This document shows positions 43,991 through 53,706 of a stretch of DNA of 64,000 nucleotides, one piece after another (the stretch's first letter is position 1; every line of letters starts with the position of its first letter). The DNA lies in contig CAVPUV010000012.1 in NCBI GenBank assembly GCA_963708905.1, forward strand, positions 44,829 to 108,828. The letters are read 5' to 3'. This DNA is from SHZL01 sp963708905. Its GTDB lineage: Bacteria > Pseudomonadota > Gammaproteobacteria > Xanthomonadales > SZUA-36. The notes below the pieces were generated by a model. It made no database searches. It worked only from the letters and a program-made list of their open reading frames with translations, and was not told the origin of the DNA. The position numbers and the translations under genes were made by a program.

Positions 43991-45234
43991 TAATGGGCTA
44001 CGCCGGAGGCTGCGCCTTCGTCTATCAGCCGCCCCGTGTCAAACCGTTCCAGCTGGAACGGTTGCAACAATGGGTGGGGTTTATTGTGGACGATGGTATG
44101 TGCCAGGGTTTCACCACCGGCCGGGATGGCCTTGTAGCCCCCGGTACCCCAACCCGTGGATATAAACAGATTATCGATCGGTGTCTTGCCGACAATGGGG
44201 CTCACATCCGGCGCCATGTCACAGATACCCGCCCACTGGCGCATCATGCGCAGCCGGCTGAATACGGGCAACAATTCCACCAGTGCCTGCATGTTGTTGT
44301 GCTGTACCGGCAGGCCGCCCCGCTGGGCATAGGAATTGTAGCCGTCGACAGCGCCGCCAATGACGATCTCACCGCGATCCGATTGGCTGACATAGACATG
44401 GACATGCGCCGACAGCAGGGCAATATGGAAAATCGGCCTGACGGGTTCAGTCACCATCGCCTGCAAGGCGACGCTGGAAATGGGCAGGCGCAGACCCGCC
44501 ATGGCCGCCAGATGACTGCTGTGGCCCGCTACGCAGATGGCGAATCGGTCGGCGGAAATCGGGCCGCGGCCGGTCTCCAGGCTCGTCACCCGGCTGTCCG
44601 ATAAAACCATGCCGGTGACGGCGCATTGCTGAATGATGTCCACGCCGGCTGCTGAAGCCGCCCGCGCATAACCCCACACCACCGCATCATGACGCGCTAT
44701 ACCGCCGCGTTTCTGGATAAAGCCGCCGCAGATGGGAAAGCGGCAATCAAGATTGATCTGCGGCGCGAGTTTTCTGATGTCCTCGCGCGACACGATTTCC
44801 GAATCGATGCCGTTCATATGGATGGCGTTGGCCCAGCGGCGGTAGATTTCCATCTCGTGATGACTGTGGCAGATCGACAGGATGCCGCGCTGACTGAACA
44901 TCACGTTCATGTTGATTTCGCTGCTCAGGTTTTCGTAGAGCTGCAGTGAGTGTTCGTAAAATGCGCCGCTTTCCGGGTAAAAATAGTTCGAGCGGCAAAC
45001 CTGCGTGTTGCGCCCCGAGTTGCCGCCACCCAGGTAGCCTTTTTCCAGCACCGCGACATTTTTAACCCCCTGGTATTTGGCCAGATAGTAGGCGGTCGCC
45101 AGTCCCTGTCCGCCGGCGCCAACGATGACCACGTCGTAGTGCTTCTTCGGCGCTGCATCACGCCACGCGCGCGGCCAGCGGCGGTGGCCGCCAAGGGCGT
45201 TGCGCAATAATGAGAAACCTGAATAAGCGCTCAT
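43990..45234 (-). CDS. FAD-dependent oxidoreductase, sarcosine oxidase beta-like
   Basis: A 414-residue flavoprotein with the dinucleotide-binding motif VVIVGAGGQGLATAYYLAK and the start MSAYSGFSLLRNAL, typical of SoxB. The C-terminal FAD-contact segment is ISTGWGTGGYKAIPAGG, and FDTGRLIDEGAASGVAH closes the protein as in sarcosine oxidase beta. The alpha, gamma and delta subunits are not adjacent, so it may act alone or on another N-methylated or amino substrate. ATG at 45234 was chosen over TTG at 45270. Confidence 0.85.
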   Translation of the reverse strand: MSAYSGFSLLRNALGGHRRWPRAWRDAAPKKHYDVVIVGAGGQGLATAYYLAKYQGVKNVAVLEKGYLGGGNSGRNTQVCRSNYFYPESGAFYEHSLQLYENLSSEINMNVMFSQRGILSICHSHHEMEIYRRWANAIHMNGIDSEIVSREDIRKLAPQINLDCRFPICGGFIQKRGGIARHDAVVWGYARAASAAGVDIIQQCAVTGMVLSDSRVTSLETGRGPISADRFAICVAGHSSHLAAMAGLRLPISSVALQAMVTEPVRPIFHIALLSAHVHVYVSQSDRGEIVIGGAVDGYNSYAQRGGLPVQHNNMQALVELLPVFSRLRMMRQWAGICDMAPDVSPIVGKTPIDNLFISTGWGTGGYKAIPAGGETLAHTIVHNKPHPLLQPFQLERFDTGRLIDEGAASGVAH

Positions 45235-45283
45235 TCGCTGTGTGTCCGTCAGCAGACCTTCAATCTGCAACTAGGATTGGGCG

Positions 45284-45451
45284 TCACCCATTGACGAAAA
45301 ATGCGTAATAAACGACATAAAACCAGGAAAAAATTCCGTGCAGGATGGCCCAGCCGATGGAATGGTTGATGTTGAAGGAAATGGCCATGGCCAGGGCTGA
45401 CCCGAAACTGACCCCATGCCAGCCAAATTGTCTTACCTCGAGCCGGTTCAT
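45284..45451 (-). CDS. Small conserved membrane protein
   Basis: A 55-residue protein starting MNRLEVRQFGWHGVSFGSALAM, with two hydrophobic stretches and the end WFYVVYYAFFVNG. No function is known to me. The start is supported by GGGGAAAA before ATG 45451. It is just upstream of, and co-directional with, the sarcosine-oxidase-like gene and divergent from glnE. Confidence 0.65.
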   Translation of the reverse strand: MNRLEVRQFGWHGVSFGSALAMAISFNINHSIGWAILHGIFSWFYVVYYAFFVNG

Positions 45452-45522
45452 AAGTTTTCCCCGCAGGTTTTGACTTGACATGATTATAGCCGCCATTCGC
45501 TAAGCAGCCCTATAATTCCACG

Positions 45523-48288
45523 ATGTCTTTGCCCAAGCCCGTACCGGTCTGGAACCACGCGCCCTCGCCGCCGGTGCCAACGGAACACCGCCTGCAACAC
45601 GTGCGTTACTGCAGCCCGTTCGCGGCTGGCATGCTCGAGCGCCATCCCGATTGGGCGGTCCACCTGGACGAACACCAGCCACCCGCAGCAGACGCGCTGG
45701 CAACGGAAATTGCAGCGTCGGGGCTGGATGCCGGTTTGCGCCGTTTCCGCAACCAGCAGATGCTGCGTATCATCTGGCGTGATCTGTGCCATCTGGCCTC
45801 GCTGGACGAAACGTTTGCCGACCTCACGTCTGTGGCCGAAATCTGTCTTGCCGCCGCGATTGAAGGTAACCGCCAAAAGCTGCAGGAAAAGTTTGGCGCC
45901 CCCGTCGATGAAAGCAGCCAGGAACAGCGTCTGGCGGTCATCGGTCTGGGCAAGCTTGGAGGGGGTGAGCTCAACCTTTCTTCCGATATCGACCTTATGT
46001 TCTGCTATGGCAGCAATGGGGAGTGCGCAGGCGGTGGCAAGCGCAGTCTGTCCAATGAGCAGTTTTTCACCCGCCTGGCGCGTGCCGCCATCGCCAGCCT
46101 GTCCGAGGTAACGGATGAGGGCTTCTGTTTCCGTGTGGATACCCGGCTGCGGCCCTTCGGCGACTCGGGCCCGCTGTGCACCAGCCTCACGGCTTTGGAA
46201 CAGTACTACCAGCGCGAGGGACGGGACTGGGAGCGCTACGCCCTGATCAAGGCGCGTCCGGTTGCCGGCGAACAGGCGCTGGGCTTGGAACTGATGAACC
46301 GGGTGCATCCTTTCGTTTACCGCCGCTACACGGATTTCACCGCCGTTGAAGCACTGCAGGACATGCATGCTTCTGTCAGCGAGGATGCCCGGCGCAGGGA
46401 CCTGTTGGAAGATATCAAGCGCGGCCCGGGCGGTATTCGGGAAATCGAATTTCTCGTGCAATGCTTTCAACTGCTGCGCGGTGGCCGCGAGTCCGTTTTG
46501 CAAACGCCTTCCTTGCGAAGCGCATTGGCGGGAATCGAAGAGCTGGGCTTGCTCAACACCGAAACGGTGACGGCAATACGCAGCGACTATGTTTACCTGC
46601 GCCAGCTGGAAAACCGCATACAGGCATTGCATGACCAACAGACCCACCGTGTTCCCGGGGGAGAAGACTTACTGCGGCTGACGCGGGCCATGGGCTTGGT
46701 TGACCCGGCAGTGCTGAACCAGCACTTGCAGCAGGTGCGGGGCAGCGTCAGGCAACGTTTCCACTCCATTTTTTCCCAGCAGGCGGTTGCGGTTGCAGAG
46801 CCAAAATGGCTTGAAGTCTGGCGCCAACTTCAAACCAGCCACCAGGAATCGATGGTGCCCGCTGAAGTACGTGAGGATCAAGCCCTGACCGCCTTCCTGC
46901 GCGGCCTGGAGCGCTTGTCACTGAGCCAGCGCGCGCAACGCCGGCTGGATCAGTTCATGCCGGTATTACTACATCATCTGGACCAATTTACCCTGGAAAA
47001 TACCACGCTGAATCGCGTGTTCGACCTGGTGCTGGCCATCTGTCAGCGCAGCCCGTATCTGGTGCTGCTGGTGCAAAATCCCCCAGCCCTCGACCGCCTG
47101 ATCAAGCTGTTTGCCCGCAGCGCATGGATTGCCGCCAGCGTGATCCGTTTTCCAGCCCTGCTGGACGAGTTGATTGCGCCCGCCCTGGGCCGCGAGATTC
47201 CCGGCGCTGAGGAGCTGCAACAGAGCGTTGTCCGGCTGTTGGCCACGGCCCAGGAAACCGAGATCGTGCTGGCAGCCCTGAATTATCTCAAGCTGGCATC
47301 TGCGCTCAGAATTGCGGTAGCACAACTGGAAGGAACCCTCGACAGCGATGCGGCGCAATCCGCCCTGGCCAGCCTGGCTGCCGCGCTGCTGCAGGGTGTA
47401 CTCAACCTGGCCACGGTGGAAATCGAAGCGCGGCACGGTCGCATGCCGCACTCCAGGGCAGGTGCTGATGGCATGTGCCATAGTCTTGCCGTGATCGCTT
47501 ACGGCAGCCTGGGCGCCATTGAACCCAGTTATGACTCGGACCTCGATCTGGTATTTCTGTTTGCCCACCCGGATGGCTCATCGAACCAGGTTTCTGATGG
47601 CAGCAGCGGCCTGCCGGTCGAACGTTACTATGCCAGGCTGGCACAGCGGCTGCTCAGCTTTCTCACTGTGATGACACCTTCTGGACGCCTTTACCCGGTC
47701 GACACCCGTTTGCGGCCCAATGGCCGCGCCGGCTCCTTGGTCAGCACGCTGGACGCATTTGCCGAATACCAGCTGAACCAGGCCTGGACCTGGGAGTTGC
47801 AGGCACTGACGCGCGCGCGCTTCGTGGCCGGCAATGAAGCCACCGGCAATGTTTTTCACCGCATACGCCAGCAGGTTCTGGCCCGGCCGCGCGAACTGGC
47901 GCAGCTGCGTGCGGATCTGTCCGAAATGCGTGACAAGATGGCGCGAGAACTCGCGTTGTCCACACCGGGGGCAGCGGGTCCGAAGCATCAACCGGGCGGC
48001 CTGGTCGATATCGAGTTTGTCGTTCAGTACGGGGTTCTGGCGACGGCAGCGGCCCACCCCGAGGTGCTGGAAGGGACCACCCTGCTGGAGCAATTGCACG
48101 CTTTGTCCGCGATTGGCTGGCTGGCACGCAAGGATGCTGACATTCTTGAGCAGACCGCGCAATCGCTGCAGCAGCAACGCATGCTGGCAACGCTCACCGC
48201 CGGCGGGCACCACCAGCAAACCGATACCCGCGCGGCCGCCGAGGTGTTCGAGCGGTTGCTGGGAAGCGTTCCTGGCCAACGGGCCTGA
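45523..48288 (+). CDS. glnE: Glutamine synthetase adenylyltransferase/deadenylase
   Basis: GlnE adds and removes AMP on glutamine synthetase in response to nitrogen status through PII. The 921-residue protein has two nucleotidyltransferase halves. The N-terminal one has GLGKLGGGELNLSSDIDLMF and RLRPFGDSGPL; the C-terminal one has AYGSLGAIEPSYDSDLDLVF and TRLRPNGRAGSL. Each is followed by a helical domain with GGxxDIEF-type motifs (PGGIREIEFLVQ, PGGLVDIEFVVQ). In the C-terminal half the usual GKLGGKE is changed to GSLGAIE, but the metal-binding aspartates are kept. Confidence 0.96.
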   Translation: MSLPKPVPVWNHAPSPPVPTEHRLQHVRYCSPFAAGMLERHPDWAVHLDEHQPPAADALATEIAASGLDAGLRRFRNQQMLRIIWRDLCHLASLDETFADLTSVAEICLAAAIEGNRQKLQEKFGAPVDESSQEQRLAVIGLGKLGGGELNLSSDIDLMFCYGSNGECAGGGKRSLSNEQFFTRLARAAIASLSEVTDEGFCFRVDTRLRPFGDSGPLCTSLTALEQYYQREGRDWERYALIKARPVAGEQALGLELMNRVHPFVYRRYTDFTAVEALQDMHASVSEDARRRDLLEDIKRGPGGIREIEFLVQCFQLLRGGRESVLQTPSLRSALAGIEELGLLNTETVTAIRSDYVYLRQLENRIQALHDQQTHRVPGGEDLLRLTRAMGLVDPAVLNQHLQQVRGSVRQRFHSIFSQQAVAVAEPKWLEVWRQLQTSHQESMVPAEVREDQALTAFLRGLERLSLSQRAQRRLDQFMPVLLHHLDQFTLENTTLNRVFDLVLAICQRSPYLVLLVQNPPALDRLIKLFARSAWIAASVIRFPALLDELIAPALGREIPGAEELQQSVVRLLATAQETEIVLAALNYLKLASALRIAVAQLEGTLDSDAAQSALASLAAALLQGVLNLATVEIEARHGRMPHSRAGADGMCHSLAVIAYGSLGAIEPSYDSDLDLVFLFAHPDGSSNQVSDGSSGLPVERYYARLAQRLLSFLTVMTPSGRLYPVDTRLRPNGRAGSLVSTLDAFAEYQLNQAWTWELQALTRARFVAGNEATGNVFHRIRQQVLARPRELAQLRADLSEMRDKMARELALSTPGAAGPKHQPGGLVDIEFVVQYGVLATAAAHPEVLEGTTLLEQLHALSAIGWLARKDADILEQTAQSLQQQRMLATLTAGGHHQQTDTRAAAEVFERLLGSVPGQRA

Positions 48289-48379
48289 TTGCCGCAAGCC
48301 GAAGGCTGCTAACATCCGGCGAAGACTGTACCGTAGAATAAGCAATTGCCCGGATGAACCGTTTTTTGGAGACCACATT

Positions 48380-48589
48380 GTGACCCACGCCACAGATGCA
48401 GCAGATACCCGCCTGGAAACCGCCAATACACAATCCATTTACCAGGTCCGCCGGGTGAATCTTCCCTTATCCTGTCCGACAGCAGAGCAGAAGCTGTGGA
48501 ATTCTCACCCCCGCGTCTATCTTCCCATAGAGGAAAGCGGTGAAGCGACTTGTCCGTATTGCAGTGCCCGCTACCTGCTGGTCGATTGA
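48380..48589 (+). CDS. zf-CHCC zinc-finger protein
   Basis: A 69-residue protein ending in a CHCC-type zinc finger: HPRVYLPIEESGEATCPYCSARYLL, with Cys and His ligands spread over LSCPTAEQKLWNSHP and CPYC. The domain resembles that of the mitochondrial NDUFS6 family; in proteobacteria it commonly lies next to lipopolysaccharide genes. GTG at 48380 has GGAG eight bases upstream. The next gene, a glycosyltransferase, starts 24 bases on. Confidence 0.85.
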   Translation: MTHATDAADTRLETANTQSIYQVRRVNLPLSCPTAEQKLWNSHPRVYLPIEESGEATCPYCSARYLLVD

Positions 48590-48613
48590 GCCTGCAGCTC
48601 TCCACCTGAAACA

Positions 48614-49738
48614 ATGCATGTCGTCCAGGCTCTGGCAGCGCTGAATGTAGGCGGATCAGAGCTGGCCGCCACCGAACTCGCGGAATATCTGGCCAGGGCA
48701 GATCACCGGGTGACCGTAATCGCCGCCAGCGGTCCCCTCAAAGCGCGCATCAATGCCTGCGGCGCAGATCACCTGGCCTGGCCCATAGGCAGGAAACGCC
48801 TTTCTACACTGTCCTACGTCAGCCGCCTTGGTGACTGGCTGCGGCAGGAACGTCCGGACGTGTTGCATGTGCATTCGCGCCTGCCCGCCTGGGTCTGCCG
48901 TCTGGCCATGCGGCGGCTTGATCCACAACAGCGGCCGGCATTCATCACCAGCATGCATGGCCACTACTCCGTCAATCGCTACAGCGCCGTGATGGCGGGT
49001 GGCGATCGCGTGGTGGCGGTATCCAATGACATTCGTGAATACACCCTGCGCAACTACCCGGTGGCCGATCCGGCCCGCGTTGTGACCATCCATGGTGGCA
49101 CCAGCCCGGAGTCGTTTCCCCACGGGTATCGCCCGGATGCCGCCTGGTTCAGCCGGACATTTAGCGAGTTCCCCACTTTGCGCGACAAGCGGCTGTTATG
49201 TCTGCCGGGACGGTTGTCGCGCTATAAGGGCCACAGTGTGTTTATTGAGCTGATCGCAGCGCTGCTCCGGCAGTTTCCTGACATCCACGGTGTGGTGGTG
49301 GGCAGCGCCAGGCCGGGCTCGCGCTTTCGCAGTGAACTGGAAGGACTGGCCGAGCGCAGCGGCGTGCTGGATCGCATCACCTTTGCCGGTGTCCGCCTGG
49401 ATATTCGCGATTGGATGGCAGCATCCGAGATCGTCTTCAGCTTGTGCAGCGATCCGCCGGAAGCGTTCGGCCGTACCATACCGGAAGCCCTGCACCTTGG
49501 CGTTCCGGCCATTGGCTGGAATCATGGCGGAGTGCAGGAAGTGCTGGCCGAAATGTTTCCGCAAGGAGCGGTGGCGCCGGACAACCCAGCGGAATTGCTG
49601 GCCCGCACAAGGGCGTTCCTGCGAGATCGGCCGTTGGTGCCACGCAGCACCGCTTTCTTGTTGCAGGATTCGCTGGAGCGCCACTTGCAACTGTACCAAT
49701 CCGTCTGTCACGACACCGGCCCGGAGGTCAGACCATGA
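48614..49738 (+). CDS. Glycosyltransferase family 4
   Basis: A 374-residue GT-B fold enzyme. The N-terminal half begins VVQALAALNVGGSELAATELA, and the donor-binding half has LCLPGRLSRYKGHSVFIELIAAL and the nucleotide-sugar motif EAFGRTIPEALHLGVPAIGW (E-x7-E). It probably adds a sugar to lipopolysaccharide core or a similar glycan, given the O-antigen ligase gene that overlaps its stop (ATGA) and the lipid A genes downstream. Confidence 0.9.
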   Translation: MHVVQALAALNVGGSELAATELAEYLARADHRVTVIAASGPLKARINACGADHLAWPIGRKRLSTLSYVSRLGDWLRQERPDVLHVHSRLPAWVCRLAMRRLDPQQRPAFITSMHGHYSVNRYSAVMAGGDRVVAVSNDIREYTLRNYPVADPARVVTIHGGTSPESFPHGYRPDAAWFSRTFSEFPTLRDKRLLCLPGRLSRYKGHSVFIELIAALLRQFPDIHGVVVGSARPGSRFRSELEGLAERSGVLDRITFAGVRLDIRDWMAASEIVFSLCSDPPEAFGRTIPEALHLGVPAIGWNHGGVQEVLAEMFPQGAVAPDNPAELLARTRAFLRDRPLVPRSTAFLLQDSLERHLQLYQSVCHDTGPEVRP

Positions 49739-50986
49739 AGCTTTTCATCCGGCGCCTGCATGCCGAATGGCCCAGTTGGACGGCTGTGCTGTTTATTGCC
49801 TTGCTGCCGTTTGGCCGCCTGTCCGAAATTCCGCTGTCGCTGTTTGCGCTGACCTTACCCTTCCTGTGGCGCGTGGATCAGCACCGCCAGACCCTACGCA
49901 AAGCCATCCCCTGGGTAGTCCCGCTATTTTTATGCTTCTGGTTGCCAATGGTCATTTCCAGTGTCGACTCGATGGTACCGCAGGCCAGCTGGACGCAAAG
50001 TCTCGCAGCACTGCGCTTTCTCGCTGCTGCCCTGGCCATGGCGACTCTGCTGCACACCCCGTCTTCACGCTGGCGGGTGCTGCGCTGGACAGCCTATCTG
50101 CTGGTTTTCTGGGCTGTTGACGGATTCGTCCAGTTGCTGTTCGGCAGTGACCTGTTCGGCATTGCCATGCACCCGGACCGCCTCAACGCCTTGTTCATCA
50201 AAAAGTACCAGTTTTATGGCCCCACCCTGGCCATGTTGTCGCCTTTGTTGCTTGAATATGCCCGCCGCGAATGGCCGTCCTGGGCATGGGCCCTGTCTTT
50301 TACCCTGATCCTCGGTGCGGTGATGATTTCAGGCATGCGCTCGGGCTGGCTCAGCATGGCCCTCGTGCTCGTCACTTATTTTGTCCTGATGTTGCGGCGG
50401 GAAAACCGTGAATTGCGCCGCACCATGCTGACGGTACCGGTGCTGGCGGTGATGATCATGGCCCTCAGTTACTTTGCCTCGCCGCTGTTTCAGCAGCGCC
50501 TGGAGCTGACGCGCGCGCTGTACGAAAGCACCGGAGCAGCCGTCAACTATGCGTCTTCGGAACGCCTGCCCATATTTACCACCGCACTGAGGATGTATCG
50601 TCATCACCCGATCAATGGTGTCGGTGTGCGCGCGTTTCCGGAAGCCTATATGGTGTACGCTGGGGAGGGCGACATTCATATTGCCAAGTCGGGCGGCAAA
50701 TCAGGTGCGACACATGCTCATAACGTCGTTCTCGAGGTGATGTCGGATACCGGCAGCATTGGTCTGGCCGGCCTGTTGGCAGCGCTGTTGTTCGCCATTC
50801 GCAGCTGGCGTCAGACAACTCCGGCGCAACGCCAGGAGGCTTTCCCGTTCATGCTGGCCATCGCCTTGATCCTGTTTCCGCTTGAATTCGCATTTCGCCA
50901 TATACGGTACGTATACCTCTTCGCTGATCTGGTTCCTGCTGGGTTTATGGGCTTCGACCATACGCGATCATGTGGAATCGGCCTGA
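49735..50986 (+). pseudogene. O-antigen ligase family protein, frameshifted near the end
   Basis: A polytopic membrane protein with the Wzy/WaaL-type loop (MRSGWLSMALVLVTYFVL) and the periplasmic motif THAHNVVLEVMSDTGSIGLAG. Reading is normal to about base 50880. One extra T at 50882/50883 then shifts the frame; removing it gives PLNSHFAIYGTYTSSLIWFL, as expected for the family, and a stop at 50984-50986 (416 residues). In the shifted frame translation runs on to 51222 and its last 38 codons come from a MITE. The expected role is ligation of polysaccharide to lipid A-core. The extra base may be real or a read error. Confidence 0.85.
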
Positions 50987-51109
50987 AGCGGGTACTTGCC
51001 TGCTTGTTCGCTCAAGTCAAAGAACGCAGGATAGACGCTGTAATCAACGCGATCGTCAAAAGAAAAAACAGGCGCAACAGGTTTTTCATGATGTTTCCAT
51101 GGCAATTAA

Positions 51110-51270
51110 ACCCGGAAAGTCCATTAGGAGACACGCCCTCGCTTGATCTTTGCATCCACAAGGAATTTTCTTCAGTCGGCAATACAGCCCGGTATTGCGC
51201 TCCCTCAGAAAATTCCTTGTGAATCCAAATCTCTTCGCGATCATCGCGCCTCCTAATGGACTTTCCGGGT
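51110..51270. mobile_element. 161-bp MITE, copy 2
   Basis: Same orientation and length as copy 1, with the same 21-bp terminal inverted repeats. It is flanked by TAA on both sides (51107-51109 and 51271-51273), a TNA-type 3-bp target duplication. On the minus strand the stop codon of the acyltransferase gene (51272-51270) uses one base of the element. It separates the O-antigen ligase from the convergent acyltransferase gene. Confidence 0.9.
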
Positions 51271-52190
51271 TAAGTGGAATAAAACGGCGGCTCGCCGGCT
51301 GGCCGGGTTTTGAAACGGCGATGAATCCACCAGTACTGTCCGGGCGCTGAGCGGATGTGCACCTCCATGATGGCGTTGACTCGTGCCAGACCGGCGCGCG
51401 CATCCGGCCCGGGAAACGAGTCCAGCGCGGGCAGGATGCGCACGATATAATGCCGCTTGCGCTCATCATAAACCGGAAACATGGGCACCACGGCACAGCC
51501 CGTCAGTTGCGCCAGGCGGTGCGTGGCCAGCAAGGTAGCGGTTTGGATGCCGAAAAAAGGCGCAAACACGCTGTGTTCACGGCCAAAATCCTGGTCCGGC
51601 GCGTACCAGACCAGGCCGCCACACCGCAGCAATCGTAGGGCGCCGCGCATTTCTCTTTTGCTGATCACTGCCTCGCCATAAGCCAGCCGGCTGCGATTCT
51701 GGTACCACTCCAACACCGGGCTGCGCAGCGGCCGATAGATAGCAGCGATGGGCATTTCCATGGCCAGCAGGCGGGCGCCGATTTCCAGGCAGCTGATGTG
51801 TGCGGTAACCAGCAGCACGCCGCGCCCGCCCTGGCGCGCCGCCGCTATGTGCTCCAATCCTTCAACATGACCCATGCGCTGGATGCGGTACGCGGATGCC
51901 GACCAGGCCCAGGCAGTCTCAAACACCACCCTTGCCAGTGAGCGAAAACAACTGCGTAGCAAGGCGTTGCGGGCCTCTGTTGGCAGTTCCGGAAAGCAAC
52001 GCTCAATATTGCGCTCTGCGATGCGGCGTCTGTTTTGCATCGCCAGCCGCAGCACCGCAGCCAATGGCACAGCAAACGCCAGGCCAAGCCTTTGGGGTGT
52101 TTTTCCCAGCAGCCAGAGTACACCCACCCCAAGCCAACCCGCCCAGTAGCGGAGGGTGAAAGGGGGTCTCGGTCCAGGTTCGGTCAGCAC
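51270..52190 (-). CDS. Lipid A biosynthesis lauroyl/myristoyl acyltransferase
   Basis: A LpxL/LpxM-type acyltransferase that adds a secondary acyl chain to lipid A at the inner membrane. It has an N-terminal hydrophobic region (WLGVGVLWLLGKTP), RRIAERNIERCFPEL, the HX4E catalytic motif in TAHISCLEIGARLL, and YRPLRSPVLEWYQNRSR and YAPDQDFGREHSVFAPFFG as substrate segments. GTG at 52190 is a plausible start; an upstream start at 52280 would add 30 residues lying over an inverted repeat. It is divergent from waaA. Confidence 0.9.
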   Translation of the reverse strand: MLTEPGPRPPFTLRYWAGWLGVGVLWLLGKTPQRLGLAFAVPLAAVLRLAMQNRRRIAERNIERCFPELPTEARNALLRSCFRSLARVVFETAWAWSASAYRIQRMGHVEGLEHIAAARQGGRGVLLVTAHISCLEIGARLLAMEMPIAAIYRPLRSPVLEWYQNRSRLAYGEAVISKREMRGALRLLRCGGLVWYAPDQDFGREHSVFAPFFGIQTATLLATHRLAQLTGCAVVPMFPVYDERKRHYIVRILPALDSFPGPDARAGLARVNAIMEVHIRSAPGQYWWIHRRFKTRPAGEPPFYST

Positions 52191-52235
52191 CCGGCTATTG
52201 TCCTTGCTTCGGCGGCCAAGTCCAACTGTTGCCGT

Positions 52236-52331
52236 GGCGGGGACTTCTTCACGGGACCGTATGCGACAAGGATGTCGCATTTGAGCCTACAGGGAGGTAT
52301 TCACGGCGTGTCCCGTGAAGAAGTCCCCGCC
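52236..52331. repeat. 22-bp perfect inverted repeat with inner hairpin
   Basis: GGCGGGGACTTCTTCACGGGAC (52236-52257) is exactly mirrored at 52310-52331. Between the arms lies a smaller perfect hairpin, ATGCGACA-AGGA-TGTCGCAT (52261-52280). The element sits between the divergent acyltransferase and waaA genes, where their promoters should be. It resembles the dispersed hairpin repeats seen elsewhere in the window; no other copy of this one was found here. Confidence 0.8.
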
Positions 52332-52431
52332 GCACAGCAACACCGGCCGTGATTCCAGCGGCGGCGCGTTACAACCATCAGGAGTGCTATACTTTTTCCG
52401 TCAGGACAAGGCGGGGCAAGAGCCAACTCAC

Positions 52432-53706
52432 ATGCGTACGCTGTATCTGCTCGCCAGCTATCTTCTGACGCCCCTGCTGTTGCTGCACCTGGCCTGGCGC
52501 GGCTTGCGCAACCGCGCTTTTCTGCAACGCTGGGGTGAGCGCTTTGGCCGGTATAAACACGCAGTGCCGCCCGGTGGCATCGTGGTGCATGCCGCCTCGG
52601 TGGGCGAGGTCAATGCAGCGGCGCCGTTGATACGCGCGCTGGCCCGAAAGTATTCCAGCCTGCCGATCACGGTTACGAGTTTCACCCCGACCGGTTCGGA
52701 CCGGATCCAGACCCTGCTCTCGCACAACGTGTTCCACCTGTATCTCCCGCTGGATCTGCCCGGCGCGGTAAGGCGCTTTTTCCGTAACGTTCGGCCCTGT
52801 CTTCTCATCATCATGGAAACGGAAATCTGGCCTAACCTGTATTTTGCGGCGGCACGGAGCGGTATTCCGATCATGCTGGCCAATGCCCGTATATCTGAGG
52901 CCTCCATACCCCGCTATCGGCGCCTGCGCCGCCTGACGCAGGCCACGCTGGCACATGTTGCGCGCATCGCGGCGCAGAGCGCGGCAGACGCCGGACGCCT
53001 GTGTGAACTCGGCGCCAAAGCGGATCGAATAAAAGTCACCGGCAACCTGAAGTTCGACCTGAATCTGCCCGACGGACTGCAAGAGCAAGGCCGTTGCCTG
53101 CGCCAGAGCTGGGGCAGGCAGCGGCCGGTTTTGCTGGCTGCCAGCACACATGCAGGCGACGAGGAACCGGTGTTGACCGCCTTTCTCGGTTTGCTGCGGT
53201 CGTTTCCTCAAGCCTTATTGATACTCGTGCCGCGACATCCGCAGCGGTTTCAGCCCGTCGCCCGGTCCGCGCGGGCCATCGGACTGGCAGTGCAGTTGCA
53301 CAGCGAAGGCGCGGCTTGCGCGCCCACGACACAATGCCTGGTGGTGGATGCGATGGGAGCGCTACTGCTTTTCTACGCCGCCTGCGATGTGGCCTTTGTC
53401 GGCGGCAGCCTGGACCGTATTGGCGGCCACAACGTACTCGAGCCCGCCGCCCTGTCGATCCCGGTTCTGGTTGGGCCTCACACCTTTAATTTCAGGGACA
53501 TTACCGGACAATTACTGGCCAGCGGCGGCGCGCAACGGGTGAACGATGCTGCCGAGCTGGAGCGCGCCGCGGCGCGCTTGCTGGGCGATGAAGCATTACG
53601 GCGGCAAATGGGCGCGGCCGGACTGGCCCTGGTGCGCAGCGGGCAAGGCGCGCTGTCGCGCACCCTGCACATCATCGAGCAGATGCTGGATCAGTTCAAC
53701 AGCTGA
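52432..53706 (+). CDS. waaA: 3-deoxy-D-manno-octulosonic acid transferase
   Basis: WaaA (KdtA) transfers Kdo from CMP-Kdo to lipid A precursor. The 424-residue protein has an N-terminal membrane anchor (MRTLYLLASYLLTPLLLLH), HAASVGEVNAAAPLI, the METEIWPNLYF acceptor motif, VTGNLKFDL, and the donor-site stretch FVGGSLDRIGGHNVLEPAA. ATG at 52432 matches the family start. Its last 16 bases overlap the convergent tolC gene. Confidence 0.96.
   Translation: MRTLYLLASYLLTPLLLLHLAWRGLRNRAFLQRWGERFGRYKHAVPPGGIVVHAASVGEVNAAAPLIRALARKYSSLPITVTSFTPTGSDRIQTLLSHNVFHLYLPLDLPGAVRRFFRNVRPCLLIIMETEIWPNLYFAAARSGIPIMLANARISEASIPRYRRLRRLTQATLAHVARIAAQSAADAGRLCELGAKADRIKVTGNLKFDLNLPDGLQEQGRCLRQSWGRQRPVLLAASTHAGDEEPVLTAFLGLLRSFPQALLILVPRHPQRFQPVARSARAIGLAVQLHSEGAACAPTTQCLVVDAMGALLLFYAACDVAFVGGSLDRIGGHNVLEPAALSIPVLVGPHTFNFRDITGQLLASGGAQRVNDAAELERAAARLLGDEALRRQMGAAGLALVRSGQGALSRTLHIIEQMLDQFNS

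Noticed and set aside
50987..51222. Native C-terminus of the O-antigen ligase
   Set aside because: Residues here derive from non-coding sequence and the MITE; the other frame contains the family-typical ending and stop.
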